64,000 bases of DNA from NCBI RefSeq assembly GCF_026283955.1, contig NZ_JAPDPE010000007.1, positions 16,859 through 80,858 of the forward strand, read 5' to 3'. A model generated the notes under the pieces. It was not told where the DNA came from. It saw only the letters and a list, made by a program, of their open reading frames with translations, and searched no databases. The DNA is from Dyella silvatica. Lineage in GTDB: Bacteria; Pseudomonadota; Gammaproteobacteria; Xanthomonadales; Rhodanobacteraceae. Position numbers and translations under genes: made by a program. Positions 21,198 to 29,057 of this stretch are shown here, piece after piece; the first letter of the stretch is position 1; the number at the start of each line of letters is the position of its first letter.

Positions 21198-21827
21198 TCA
21201 GGCCGATTTGACCGTCTCTACGGCGCGCTTATCCAGCACCGAATCGATCAAACCGTACTCACGGGCGGCTTCAGCACTCATGAAACGGTCACGCTCCATG
21301 TCCTTTTCGATCTTGTCCAGCGGCTGGCCGGTATGATCAACATAAATCTGGTTCAAACGACGACGCAGGTAGAGAATTTCCTGTGCCTGGATCTCGATGT
21401 CAGTAGCCTGACCACGAGCGCCACCCGATGGCTGATGAATCATCACGCGCGAATTGGGCAAGGAATAACGCTTACCCTTGGCGCCAGCCATCAGCAGCAG
21501 CGATGCTGCACTGCAAGCTTGACCGATGCACATCGTGCTGACGTCCGGCTTGATGAACTGCATGGTGTCGTAGATGGCTAGCCCGGCAGTAACCGCCCCG
21601 CCCGGGCTATTGATGTACAGATTGATGTCCTTGTCCGGATTTTCGGACTCCAGGAACAACATCTGCGCCACGAGGATATTGGCGACCTGGTCGTTCACTT
21701 CACCGACCAGAAAAATCACCCGCTCCTTCAACAAGCGCGAGTAAATGTCATATGACCGCTCGCCACGAGCAGTCTGCTCGACGACGATAGGCACCAAGTT
21801 GAGGTTCTGGATTTGATCCATGGCCAT
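21198..21827 (-). CDS. clpP: ATP-dependent Clp protease proteolytic subunit
   Basis: A 209-residue serine protease that assembles into the ClpXP/ClpAP chamber. Catalytic serine in [10 protein letters not shown], histidine in MIHQPSGG, aspartate in MERDRFM. Start at 21827 has GGAGAG eight bases upstream; a second ATG follows two codons later. It lies between tig and clpX, the conserved order. Confidence 0.97.
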   Translation of the reverse strand: MAMDQIQNLNLVPIVVEQTARGERSYDIYSRLLKERVIFLVGEVNDQVANILVAQMLFLESENPDKDINLYINSPGGAVTAGLAIYDTMQFIKPDVSTMCIGQACSAASLLLMAGAKGKRYSLPNSRVMIHQPSGGARGQATDIEIQAQEILYLRRRLNQIYVDHTGQPLDKIEKDMERDRFMSAEAAREYGLIDSVLDKRAVETVKSA

Positions 21828-21894
21828 GCTTGCGGCTCTCCGGGTTGATGGGCCTGACGAACGACCTGATGGAATCAGCTCTTGCGAACCCGAC

Positions 21895-23187
21895 TCAGGC
21901 ACTAACTGGGCGCATCACTTCATCAAAACCCAGGTTCTGGACAGTGGTCTTGGCGTGTTCTGCCACCCACTCTGCCACCTGATCTTCCATGACGCGATTT
22001 TGCAGCCCGGACATCAATTGGGGGTCACTGTTATAGAGTTCAATGACTTTTTCCGGCTCTTCATAAGTCGAAGCAATCGCAGCCAGCTGTTCGGCAATGC
22101 GCTTACGGTCAATCGTCAACGACTGCTTACGCGCGATTTCACCCATGAGAAGCCCGGCAATAACCCGTTTCCGCGCCATCGGCATGGCCGCTTCGATGAG
22201 CTGCGGCGGGGGCTGCTGCCCACGCGGCACGTTGCCAGCAGCAAGGTTTTGCGCCTCGGACTGCACCATCAGGTTAGGCACATCCAAGGTCAAATTGGAT
22301 TCAGCCAGCTTCTCCGCCACTTCAGACTTCAACCGCGCCATCAGCGTAGCTTTCAGCTCGCGCTCCAAATTGGCGCGCACTTCTTTGCGAAAATCCTCCA
22401 GGTCGCCATCGGCAACACCGAATAGCTGGACAAACTCAGCGTCAACCGCCGGCAACTTCGGCTCTTGCACCTTGATGATCTTGAAGCTGACCTTGGCCGT
22501 CTGCCCAGCCAGGTGCTCGTTGCGGAAATCGGCTGGGAATGCAATATCGGCCTCATAAGCGTCGTCGGTCTTGTGACCGGTCAATGCTTCGTCCAGCGCC
22601 TTAAACAGATTGCCCGAACCCAACACGCTACCAGCGCGCTCCATGCCCTCGGCCGGGAAACGGTAATCGCCAGCCGTCGCGGTGTATTCGAACATCACGA
22701 AATCACCTTCCGCCGAAGCACGATCAACCGCATCGAAACTGCGACGCTGCTGGCGCAGGGTTTCGATCATTTTGTCGATATCAGCGTCGGTCACTTCTGC
22801 TACCGGGCGGGTAATCTCCAGCGCGGCGACATCGACTTCCGGAAACTCCGGCAGCACTTCAAACGTCGCCGTGTAGGCAATTTCGCCATTCTCAGGGCGG
22901 CCCGTGGTATCGATCGACGGGTTGGCGATGGGACGCAGTTGCTCCTGCTCCACAGCTTCACGCAACGTGCTGCCAATCAAGTCCGACAACACCTCGCCGC
23001 GCACCTGAGCACCAAAGCGCTGCTGAATCACCGTGGTGGGCACCTTGCCCGGGCGAAAGCCCTTAAGGCGAACGGTACGACCCATCTCCGCGATCCGCGC
23101 AGTCACCTGCGACTCAAATCGCTCTGCGGGAAACTTCACCGTGAGCTTGCGCTCAAGCTTGCCGACGTTCTCAACCGAAACCTGCAT
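21895..23187 (-). CDS. tig: Trigger factor, ribosome-associated chaperone/PPIase
   Basis: A 430-residue chaperone that meets nascent chains at the ribosome exit. The ribosome-binding signature near residue 45 reads [17 protein letters not shown]. The FKBP-type middle domain starts near 150 and the helical C-terminal arms follow. The start at 23187 begins [15 protein letters not shown] and has AGGAGA upstream. It is the last chromosomal gene before the prophage junction. Confidence 0.97.
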   Translation of the reverse strand: MQVSVENVGKLERKLTVKFPAERFESQVTARIAEMGRTVRLKGFRPGKVPTTVIQQRFGAQVRGEVLSDLIGSTLREAVEQEQLRPIANPSIDTTGRPENGEIAYTATFEVLPEFPEVDVAALEITRPVAEVTDADIDKMIETLRQQRRSFDAVDRASAEGDFVMFEYTATAGDYRFPAEGMERAGSVLGSGNLFKALDEALTGHKTDDAYEADIAFPADFRNEHLAGQTAKVSFKIIKVQEPKLPAVDAEFVQLFGVADGDLEDFRKEVRANLERELKATLMARLKSEVAEKLAESNLTLDVPNLMVQSEAQNLAAGNVPRGQQPPPQLIEAAMPMARKRVIAGLLMGEIARKQSLTIDRKRIAEQLAAIASTYEEPEKVIELYNSDPQLMSGLQNRVMEDQVAEWVAEHAKTTVQNLGFDEVMRPVSA

Positions 23188-23274
23188 GACGTCTCCTGAA
23201 GTACCTGATAGCGCGTCCGTCACAGACGCCATGGCAGCCCTTGCCGCCCATAAAACAAAAACAAAGGAATCAAC

Positions 23275-23330
<56 letters not shown>

Positions 23331-23467
23331 TTCTGCGCCGACCAAGAGGAACCCTTGCGTGGAACCGTTAATAGTAAGGTCTGGCACTGTTTCGCCGCAA
23401 GGGAGCCACGACAGGCACCACATCTCTGGTGCCACGGTGCCGGGGTGGTGCCGGGGCTGGGTGCCAG

Positions 23468-23497
23468 AGTGAATAAAATGGCGAGCCTAGGGGGAAC
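23468..23497 (+). promoter_or_regulatory. Candidate promoter for the phage RNA polymerase, copy A
   Basis: The core TGGCGAGCCTAGGGGGAA matches copy B at 36919-36943 at most positions. The end (TAGGGGG) resembles the initiation region TATAGGGAGA of T7-family promoters. It is followed by hairpin GGGAAC-GATA-GTTCCC (23492-23507), as T7 promoters are often followed by RNase III sites. The assignment is by similarity between the two copies and position only. Confidence 0.55.
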
Positions 23498-23559
23498 GAT
23501 AGTTCCCTCCCTAAAGACTTCCTAAGGGCACCCCTAAGGAGTCCAAAGATTACAACCTG

Positions 23560-23597
23560 AACGCCCTGGTTCCTCACGGAGCTGGGGCGTTTTTATT
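23560..23597 (+). terminator. Terminator upstream of the phage RNA polymerase gene (distal)
   Basis: Stem AACGCCC/GGGCGTT with an inner GTTCC/GGAGC stem, then TTTATTT. Confidence 0.85.
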
Positions 23598-23653
23598 TGG
23601 GGTCAGCCCTCCCCTTGCCCTGATCCCTACCTGAACAACCTGAACAAGCCACC

Positions 23654-23676
23654 AAAGCCCCGCAAGGGGCTTTTTT
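23654..23676 (+). terminator. Terminator upstream of the phage RNA polymerase gene (proximal)
   Basis: AAAGCCCC-GCAA-GGGGCTTTTTT, ending 18 bases before the polymerase ATG. Transcripts entering from the left should end here. Confidence 0.9.
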
Positions 23677-23694
23677 CGTTTCTGGAGACCCCGC

Positions 23695-26124
23695 ATGGAT
23701 ACCGTGCAACAAACCGAGCATGACCTCAGAGCTAGACAGGTAGCCCTAGAAGAAGAATCCCTGACCCTCGGGATTGATCGTTACAAGAAAGAACGAAACC
23801 GGCAGGATGAGGCTGATAGTGGCCCTGGCCGTCGCCTCCTTCGCGACACCATCCTCCCCGTCTCCCAAGCCATTGATGCCTTTGTAGCCGCTGCCCGCAA
23901 CGGGAAGCCCGGAAAGAAGCACACATCTGTCCGTTGGGTTGAGGAGTTTCCATCCTCCGAACTGGCCTACCTCACGATTCGCCATTGCCTCAATGCGGTC
24001 TCCTCTGGAGAAACCCGCGTTCAGACCGTGGCAGAGGCCATCGCTACATCCGTCGAGGACTCAATTAACTACTCGCGCTTCCGCGAGGAATCCCCTGGTC
24101 TATATAAGCACCTCCAAAACGTCCTGAAGAAGAGCACCTCAGTACGCCACTCACGCAATGTAGTCTCGGCGGCTATGCGTCGCACAGCGCTTGAGACATT
24201 CAGCTTCCCGGACAACGACGGCCCGACCCTCGGCATGAAGCTGGTCGAACTGTTTATGACGTCAACGGGCCTTGCCTATCTCTATAACGATAGCTCCCAC
24301 GGGAAGACCCGAGAGCGAGTACTCCTACGCGGGAGCGAGCAGATCCTCACTTGGCTCGATAAAGCCCATGATGCGGCGGCCCATTTCGCGCCTGTTCGTC
24401 TACCCATGCTCGTAAGGCCCCGTCCCTGGGCAGCATCAAAGGGCGGCGGATATCTGACGGACGCTGGGGGCCTAGTTCCGCTCGTCCGCACGCGCAACAA
24501 GGCGTACCTGCGTGAACTGGACAACGCGGACATGCCCAATGTCTTTGAGGCCCTCAACGCGATCCAAGACACAGCCTGGAAGATCAACACGTCCGTCCTA
24601 TCTGTCATGCGGGAAGCATGGGATGCAAACGGGAACATTGGCGGCCTACCCTCTCGTGAGCTTGAGCCTCTCCCTGGATTGCCTGTCGATTCCGAACTCA
24701 TGGATGCCTGGAAAGAAGAGCACCCGACTGAGTTCAAGGACTGGAAGCGAAAACGGGCCGAGGTGTGGGAAGCGAATGCACGTGGTGTGTCACAGCGCAA
24801 GGCGGCGTCCGACAAGATTGGGCTCGCGAGCCGCTTTGCCTCGGAGTCGGCGATTTACTTCCCTCACTCTCTGGATTTCCGTGGCCGTGTCTATCCGGTT
24901 CCCGGCATCCTGAATCCACAAGGCGACGATCAGACAAAATCATTATTAACGTTTGCTGAAGGCAAGCCGCTGGGTAAGGACGGAGCCAGATGGCTTGCCA
25001 TTCACCTCGCCAACGTCTTCGGGGTCGATAAGGTTCCGTTTGCTGAACGCGTCAAATGGGTACATGACAATGAGGAGGCGATCCTCGACTCAGCTCTAGA
25101 TCCGCTCGACGGCCACCGCTTCTGGACCACAGCGGACTCCCCCTGGTCGGCTTTGGCTGCCTGTTTTGAGTGGGCTGGATACCGCCTTGAGGGCGAAAGC
25201 TATATCTCGCACCTCCCCATCGCGCTCGATGGTTCGTGCAACGGTCTCCAAAACTTCTCCGCGATGCTTCGAGACCCCATCGGCGGAGCAGCGACCAACC
25301 TAGTACCACGCGAGAAGCCTGCCGATATCTATACGCAGGTCATGAACGTGGCCGCAGCCCGCGTAAAGAAGGAGGCCGAAAGCGGTAATCCGTTCGCTAC
25401 CGTTTGGGACGGGAGGCTCAATAGAGACCTAGTGAAGCGACCAGTGATGACGCTTCCATACGGTGTCACGAAGGCTGGAATGAGAAACCAGATCGTCGAG
25501 CAGATGAAGAAACAGGGCCAGGATGACTCTTGGGAGTCCGCGCAGTACCTAGCCGACATCCTGTGGGATTGCATCGGTCAGGTCGTGATTGCGGCACGGG
25601 AGGCTATGGATTGGCTGAAAGCCGCAGCAAAAGTTGCAGCGCAGGGTGACATGCCTGTGAGCTGGACAACCCCGGCGGGGTTCCCCGTCCTTCAAGAGTA
25701 TCGAGAAAGCCTTGGAAAACGAGTCAGAGTCGTGGTTTCCGGGCGTTCGATGAGTTTAGTGGCGAGCGTAGAAGGAACAAAACTCGACAGTCGCAGGCAG
25801 GCATTGGGCATCTCCCCAAACTTCGTTCATTCATGTGATGCCTCTCACATGATGCTCACCGTTTCCACCGCGCTGGAGAACGGAATCAGCAGCTTCGCAA
25901 TGATCCATGATTCCTATGGCACCCACGCTTCTGAAACGAGCCTGCTTGCGGCATCCCTCAGGGCCTCCTTCGTTGAGCAGTACACACGCGAAGTCCTCAC
26001 GGATTTTCGGGATGAACTTGCAGAACAACTTCCACCAGAGATCGCAGCACAGCTCCCCCCGCTGCCACCATGCGGCGACTTGGACATCAACCTCGTCGTG
26101 CAGTCTGCGTATTTCTTTGCCTAA
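23695..26124 (+). CDS. T7-type single-subunit DNA-directed RNA polymerase
   Basis: An 809-residue phage RNA polymerase that would transcribe the middle and late genes from its own promoters. Catalytic residues of T7 RNAP have clear counterparts: Asp512 in ALDGSCNGLQNF (T7 D537), Lys581 and Tyr589 in KRPVMTLPYG (K631, Y639, same spacing) and Asp715 in HSCDASHMM (D812). HDSYGTHA follows. It is about 75 residues shorter than T7 RNAP, mostly at the N-terminus. A TGGAG ribosome binding site precedes the ATG. It defines the prophage as Autographiviridae-like. Confidence 0.97.
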   Translation: MDTVQQTEHDLRARQVALEEESLTLGIDRYKKERNRQDEADSGPGRRLLRDTILPVSQAIDAFVAAARNGKPGKKHTSVRWVEEFPSSELAYLTIRHCLNAVSSGETRVQTVAEAIATSVEDSINYSRFREESPGLYKHLQNVLKKSTSVRHSRNVVSAAMRRTALETFSFPDNDGPTLGMKLVELFMTSTGLAYLYNDSSHGKTRERVLLRGSEQILTWLDKAHDAAAHFAPVRLPMLVRPRPWAASKGGGYLTDAGGLVPLVRTRNKAYLRELDNADMPNVFEALNAIQDTAWKINTSVLSVMREAWDANGNIGGLPSRELEPLPGLPVDSELMDAWKEEHPTEFKDWKRKRAEVWEANARGVSQRKAASDKIGLASRFASESAIYFPHSLDFRGRVYPVPGILNPQGDDQTKSLLTFAEGKPLGKDGARWLAIHLANVFGVDKVPFAERVKWVHDNEEAILDSALDPLDGHRFWTTADSPWSALAACFEWAGYRLEGESYISHLPIALDGSCNGLQNFSAMLRDPIGGAATNLVPREKPADIYTQVMNVAAARVKKEAESGNPFATVWDGRLNRDLVKRPVMTLPYGVTKAGMRNQIVEQMKKQGQDDSWESAQYLADILWDCIGQVVIAAREAMDWLKAAAKVAAQGDMPVSWTTPAGFPVLQEYRESLGKRVRVVVSGRSMSLVASVEGTKLDSRRQALGISPNFVHSCDASHMMLTVSTALENGISSFAMIHDSYGTHASETSLLAASLRASFVEQYTREVLTDFRDELAEQLPPEIAAQLPPLPPCGDLDINLVVQSAYFFA

Positions 26125-26158
26125 TTACTTGATTCCTTTTGATAGTTGAGTAGACGAC

Positions 26159-26299
26159 ATGAGAATTCAATATAACTCCGCCCTCGACACCCACACCGCA
26201 GTTGATCGCTACGGAGTGGTCCTCGCGATCTATGACCCTGATATCCACGGAACCCTCGCAAATTTCCGCGCTACATCCCGCGATCTAGTGAAGGGTTGA
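26159..26299 (+). CDS. Small phage protein, unknown function
   Basis: A 46-residue frame beginning MRIQYNSALDTHTAVDRYG, 34 bases after the polymerase gene, with no strong ribosome binding site. It sits in the T7 1.x region, where small host-takeover proteins are common. No motif recognised; support is position and tight packing with the next gene (4 bases). Confidence 0.45.
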   Translation: MRIQYNSALDTHTAVDRYGVVLAIYDPDIHGTLANFRATSRDLVKG

Positions 26300-26303
26300 G
26301 CAC

Positions 26304-26459
26304 ATGTTCATTTGGACTACCCACGGCGTGATCGGCCTCGTGCTTCTCGCGCTTGCCACCCTCGCCTTCCTCGTTGCCTGCCTCATCGCTCTTGTAGCGA
26401 AAGCTAATGCCGCGATTCGGCGCCAATTCAAAAAGCTCTGGAGCCGACTGCATGGCTAA
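26304..26459 (+). CDS. Small single-pass membrane protein, unknown function
   Basis: 51 residues with one hydrophobic helix (about 8-31, GLVLLALATLAFLVACLIAL) and a basic C-terminal tail. The tail end overlaps the next gene by 8 bases. Small phage membrane proteins of this kind can act on the host envelope, but nothing here shows a specific role. Confidence 0.55.
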   Translation: MFIWTTHGVIGLVLLALATLAFLVACLIALVAKANAAIRRQFKKLWSRLHG

Positions 26460-26598
26460 GAAACGCACAGTCCGCCCTTACTACACAAAGGCCATGCAGC
26501 GACTTGAACAGGTCGCTCGCCAAGAGCCCAACATCAAACATGCACAGGCCGCCCTCGAAGTGATTGAAGACGTCCGCCGAGAACGTATGAGTGCCTGA
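26452..26598 (+). CDS. Small basic phage protein, unknown function
   Basis: A 48-residue frame beginning MAKKRTVRPYYTKAMQRL, rich in Lys/Arg in its first half. It overlaps both neighbours by 8 bases, as expected for coupled phage genes. No family recognised. Confidence 0.5.
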   Translation: MAKKRTVRPYYTKAMQRLEQVARQEPNIKHAQAALEVIEDVRRERMSA

Positions 26599-26869
26599 TA
26601 TCGGCCAGCAGATCGGCTTCCGTCACCCGGTGGACGCCGCTACTGGTGCATTCCAAGTCATCAACGCTCTGCAAGACCTCCCTCCAGCCGATCAAGTCAT
26701 CGCACTGACGGCGGCCTTCTACCTCGTCACAGATGCACTCAATGTCGATCGATCCCAAGCGTTGCACACGTTGTGGAGGATGGACTGTGACTGCGCCTAT
26801 GCCGACGAGGACACATTCAACGTAGTCCGTGATTACGCACGTGGCGAAATCGAAAGGAAGTTCTTGTGA
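26591..26869 (+). CDS. Hypothetical phage protein
   Basis: 92 residues from a GTG start inside the end of the previous gene. It looks like a small helical soluble protein (DLPPADQVIALTAAFYLVTDAL) with several acidic residues. Its stop overlaps the GTG of the next frame (GTGA), a pattern used throughout this prophage. Function unknown. Confidence 0.6.
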   Translation: MPDIGQQIGFRHPVDAATGAFQVINALQDLPPADQVIALTAAFYLVTDALNVDRSQALHTLWRMDCDCAYADEDTFNVVRDYARGEIERKFL

Positions 26870-27027
26870 CCCCCACGTCCCTCCTCCGGGACGCCTATCG
26901 AGAGCTTGATGAAACCGGCTCTCTGTCCCGCAACACCCACTATGCCCTCACGTTCGCCGGATTCGATTCGGCAGTGATCGAGGTCGCCGATAACGCAAGC
27001 AAGGAACCTGAAGACATCTATGAGTAA
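26866..27027 (+). CDS. Small acidic phage protein, unknown function
   Basis: 53 residues beginning at GTG (GTGA overlap with the previous stop) and ending inside the SSB start region, so all three are likely coupled. The C-terminus is acidic (KEPEDIYE). No family recognised. Confidence 0.5.
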   Translation: MTPTSLLRDAYRELDETGSLSRNTHYALTFAGFDSAVIEVADNASKEPEDIYE

Positions 27028-27709
27028 ACCGAAGAAGCTCCCGCCGCTCAACACTCCACGCGGCGTGGCCGTCTTCCCGGCACTGAATGTGCCAGACACC
27101 AAGTTCAAACCCGAAGGTGAGTACACGGCTCGCCTCGCCTTCGACCCGAATGCCGCCGATGTGCAGGCCCTTGTTACCGAACTAGAGCGTCGGCGCGACC
27201 TCGCTTGGGACGAGCATCTCCAGACCCTCGACGCCGGTAAGCGCAAACAGTTCGAGAAGGTCTACTCCAAGGCTCCGGTATTCACCGAAGAAGTAGATAA
27301 AGAAGGTGATGAAACTGGCCGCATCACGATCAACTTCAAGATGAAGGCCAGCGGCACCAACAAGAAGACCGGCAAGCCTTGGACACAGAGGCCGACCATC
27401 CTCGATGCACGTGGTGCAAAGATGGCAAACCCACCGGATATCTTTGGCGGCTCAGTGTTGCGCATTGGCTTCGAAACATCCGACGGTCCTGTCCCCTCGG
27501 CAAAGAAGTTCTACATCTCGTGTCGCCTGTTGGCCGTCAAGGTGTTGGAACTGGTCAGCCGGGGTGGTTACAGCGCAGACGCGTTGGGCCTGGGCGACGA
27601 AGAAGAAGGCTACGAAGCCGACGAATCCGAGCTGAGTTCGACAATGCAGCAGTCCGAGGCAGCATCGGATGAAAGCGATGCGGCTGACGCAGGGAACGAC
27701 GATTTCTGA
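27020..27709 (+). CDS. Single-stranded DNA-binding protein, T7 gp2.5-like
   Basis: 229 residues. An OB-fold core of the phage gp2.5/DUF2815 type shows LNTPRGVAVFPALNVPDTK at the start and RPTILDARGAKM in the middle. The last 45 residues are highly acidic and end in DDF; in T7 gp2.5 the acidic tail with terminal Phe recruits the polymerase and helicase. Position before the nuclease and lysozyme-like genes matches T7 gene 2.5. Confidence 0.9.
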   Translation: MSKPKKLPPLNTPRGVAVFPALNVPDTKFKPEGEYTARLAFDPNAADVQALVTELERRRDLAWDEHLQTLDAGKRKQFEKVYSKAPVFTEEVDKEGDETGRITINFKMKASGTNKKTGKPWTQRPTILDARGAKMANPPDIFGGSVLRIGFETSDGPVPSAKKFYISCRLLAVKVLELVSRGGYSADALGLGDEEEGYEADESELSSTMQQSEAASDESDAADAGNDDF

Positions 27710-28136
27710 TCCCGCCTTATCGGGACTGATCGAACGGGCGAAGGGGGCGGCACATGTCGCCTCCCTCGTCTTCCCTTTTGAACCTGTACCCGCATCTCGT
27801 CCGCGCGTGACGCGCTGGGGCGTCTTCTACGCGAAGACCTACCGAACCTGGAAACAGCTCGCCGAGAAACACTGCGCTCCTGGCACCCTCAACATGACGA
27901 AGACAACGCCGCTGTTTGTCGTTGTTGAGTCCATCTTTACCAAAGCTCGTACCTCCAAGCTCACCTTCCCGACGCCCGATGTAGACAACACCGCAAAGGG
28001 ACCACTCGACGTCATTACCAAAGCCTCCGGCTACTGGCACGACGATAAGCAAGTGACATGGCTCGTGACGGGCAAGCGCTTCGCAGTAAAAGGCGAAGAC
28101 GCGCGCACCGAAATTCATATCTACACACTCCCTTGA
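27669..28136 (+). CDS. RusA-type Holliday-junction endonuclease
   Basis: 155 residues. The RusA family pattern is visible: FEPVPASRPRVTR near residue 38, the acidic core PDVDNTAKGPLDVI, and GYWHDDKQV. These acids bind Mg2+ and cut four-way junctions. It occupies the place of T7 gene 3, whose unrelated endonuclease I does the same job, so it looks like a functional replacement. The start could also be ATG three codons later. Overlaps the SSB gene by 41 bases. Confidence 0.85.
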   Translation: MKAMRLTQGTTISDPALSGLIERAKGAAHVASLVFPFEPVPASRPRVTRWGVFYAKTYRTWKQLAEKHCAPGTLNMTKTTPLFVVVESIFTKARTSKLTFPTPDVDNTAKGPLDVITKASGYWHDDKQVTWLVTGKRFAVKGEDARTEIHIYTLP

Positions 28137-28525
28137 AGCTAAAACCACTCACCGCAGTGGACCGGCTCTATGTGACGTGCTCCATGACCCGCGACAGCGA
28201 GGACATCGGGGCCGTTGAGTTGGCCGCTGCGCATCGTCGCCAGGGTTACTCTCAGATCGGTGTCCACTATGTCATCCGCCGCAACGGCGTGGTTGAAACA
28301 GGACGCCCGACCAGTCTCCCTGGCGCCATGTCGCACGACATGAATCACCGCGCCATCCAGGTCTGCCTCATCGGCGGCCTCACCGATCTTTTAGAGCCCT
28401 ACGGCTCTTTCACTGCTGCCCAGCTCGAAGCCCTGCGGGACGTACACGAGTCGCTGGAGATCGCAGGGAGTGACGTGCTGGCGATTCACTACGGCCCTGA
28501 AGCCCCCCTCAAGACCATCCGATAG
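28133..28525 (+). CDS. T7 lysozyme (gp3.5) homologue lacking catalytic zinc ligands
   Basis: 130 residues from a TTG start (TTGA overlap). The amidase_2 fold of T7 gp3.5 is recognisable: YVTCSMTRDSEDIG, QGYSQIGVHYVIRRNGVVETGR, NHRAIQVCLIGG. However, T7 His17 (VHCSAT) is Thr15, Tyr46 is Val44, and the C-terminal segment with Cys130 (KACPSFD) is missing; only the histidine in AIHYG remains of the zinc site. T7 gp3.5 has a second role, inhibition of the phage RNA polymerase, which does not need amidase activity. I infer this one is a transcription regulator only. Confidence 0.82.
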   Translation: MKLKPLTAVDRLYVTCSMTRDSEDIGAVELAAAHRRQGYSQIGVHYVIRRNGVVETGRPTSLPGAMSHDMNHRAIQVCLIGGLTDLLEPYGSFTAAQLEALRDVHESLEIAGSDVLAIHYGPEAPLKTIR

Positions 28526-28533
28526 GAGCACCT

Positions 28534-28887
28534 ATGAAGCTGTCCCGACAAGCGCGCACCGTGCGCGATCACCTGGCCGCAGAGAAACACATCACCTCAT
28601 GGCAAGCCGAGGGTGTCTACCGCATCCGCCGCCTCGCCTCTCGCATTGATGAACTTGTTGCGGACGGCTTCGAGGTTCTCAAGGAAGAACAACAGGACGC
28701 GACCGGCCAGCGCTACATCCGCTACGCCTTCAGCGAACGCCAGCGTGTTGCCGATGTCCCGCTGCATCCCAAACGTATCCGAGAACCCCGCGTGAGCTTC
28801 GCTCTCATCCGCAACGTGATGGACGAGATGGAGTTCGAGCAGGAAGACATCAAAGAACTGATTGCCACCCTCAAGGAGAAAGCATGA
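28534..28887 (+). CDS. Helix-turn-helix domain phage protein
   Basis: 117 residues. The N-terminal 70 resemble the phage helix-turn-helix family of Pfam HTH_39 type: LSRQARTVRDHLAAEKHITSWQAEGVYRIRRLASRI, then RYIRYAFSE. The C-terminal half is acidic and helical. It could bind DNA as a middle-gene regulator; no target is evident. AGGAG-like site upstream (GATAGGAGC). Confidence 0.7.
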   Translation: MKLSRQARTVRDHLAAEKHITSWQAEGVYRIRRLASRIDELVADGFEVLKEEQQDATGQRYIRYAFSERQRVADVPLHPKRIREPRVSFALIRNVMDEMEFEQEDIKELIATLKEKA

Positions 28888-29057
28888 CCCAAACCGTGAA
28901 CACCGCTATGCGCGAAGCCTTCGCGACCGTATCCGTTGCGAAAGGTCAGAAGATCGAAGGCTCCGCAGAACTGATCCTGTCGGCACTCAAACGCAAGGTC
29001 GGCGTGACCAAGCGACAGACCATGTGGTCCGTGCAGCGTGGAAAGAATCGAGTCTGA
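28884..29057 (+). CDS. Small basic phage protein, unknown function
   Basis: 57 residues (begins MTQTVNTAMREAF, C-terminus KRKVGVTKRQTMWSVQRGK) starting at an ATGA overlap with the HTH gene, with AAGGAGA upstream. Its end overlaps the primase-helicase start by 20 bases. The repeated Lys/Arg suggest nucleic-acid contact, but nothing specific is recognised. Confidence 0.55.
   Translation: MTQTVNTAMREAFATVSVAKGQKIEGSAELILSALKRKVGVTKRQTMWSVQRGKNRV

Noticed and set aside
26125..27019. DNA ligase and a T7 gp2-like host polymerase inhibitor expected in this region
   Set aside because: None of the small frames shows ligase motifs or resemblance to gp2.
28133..28525. Calling the gp3.5 homologue the phage endolysin
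   Set aside because: Two of three zinc ligands and the catalytic tyrosine are missing, so amidase activity is unlikely.
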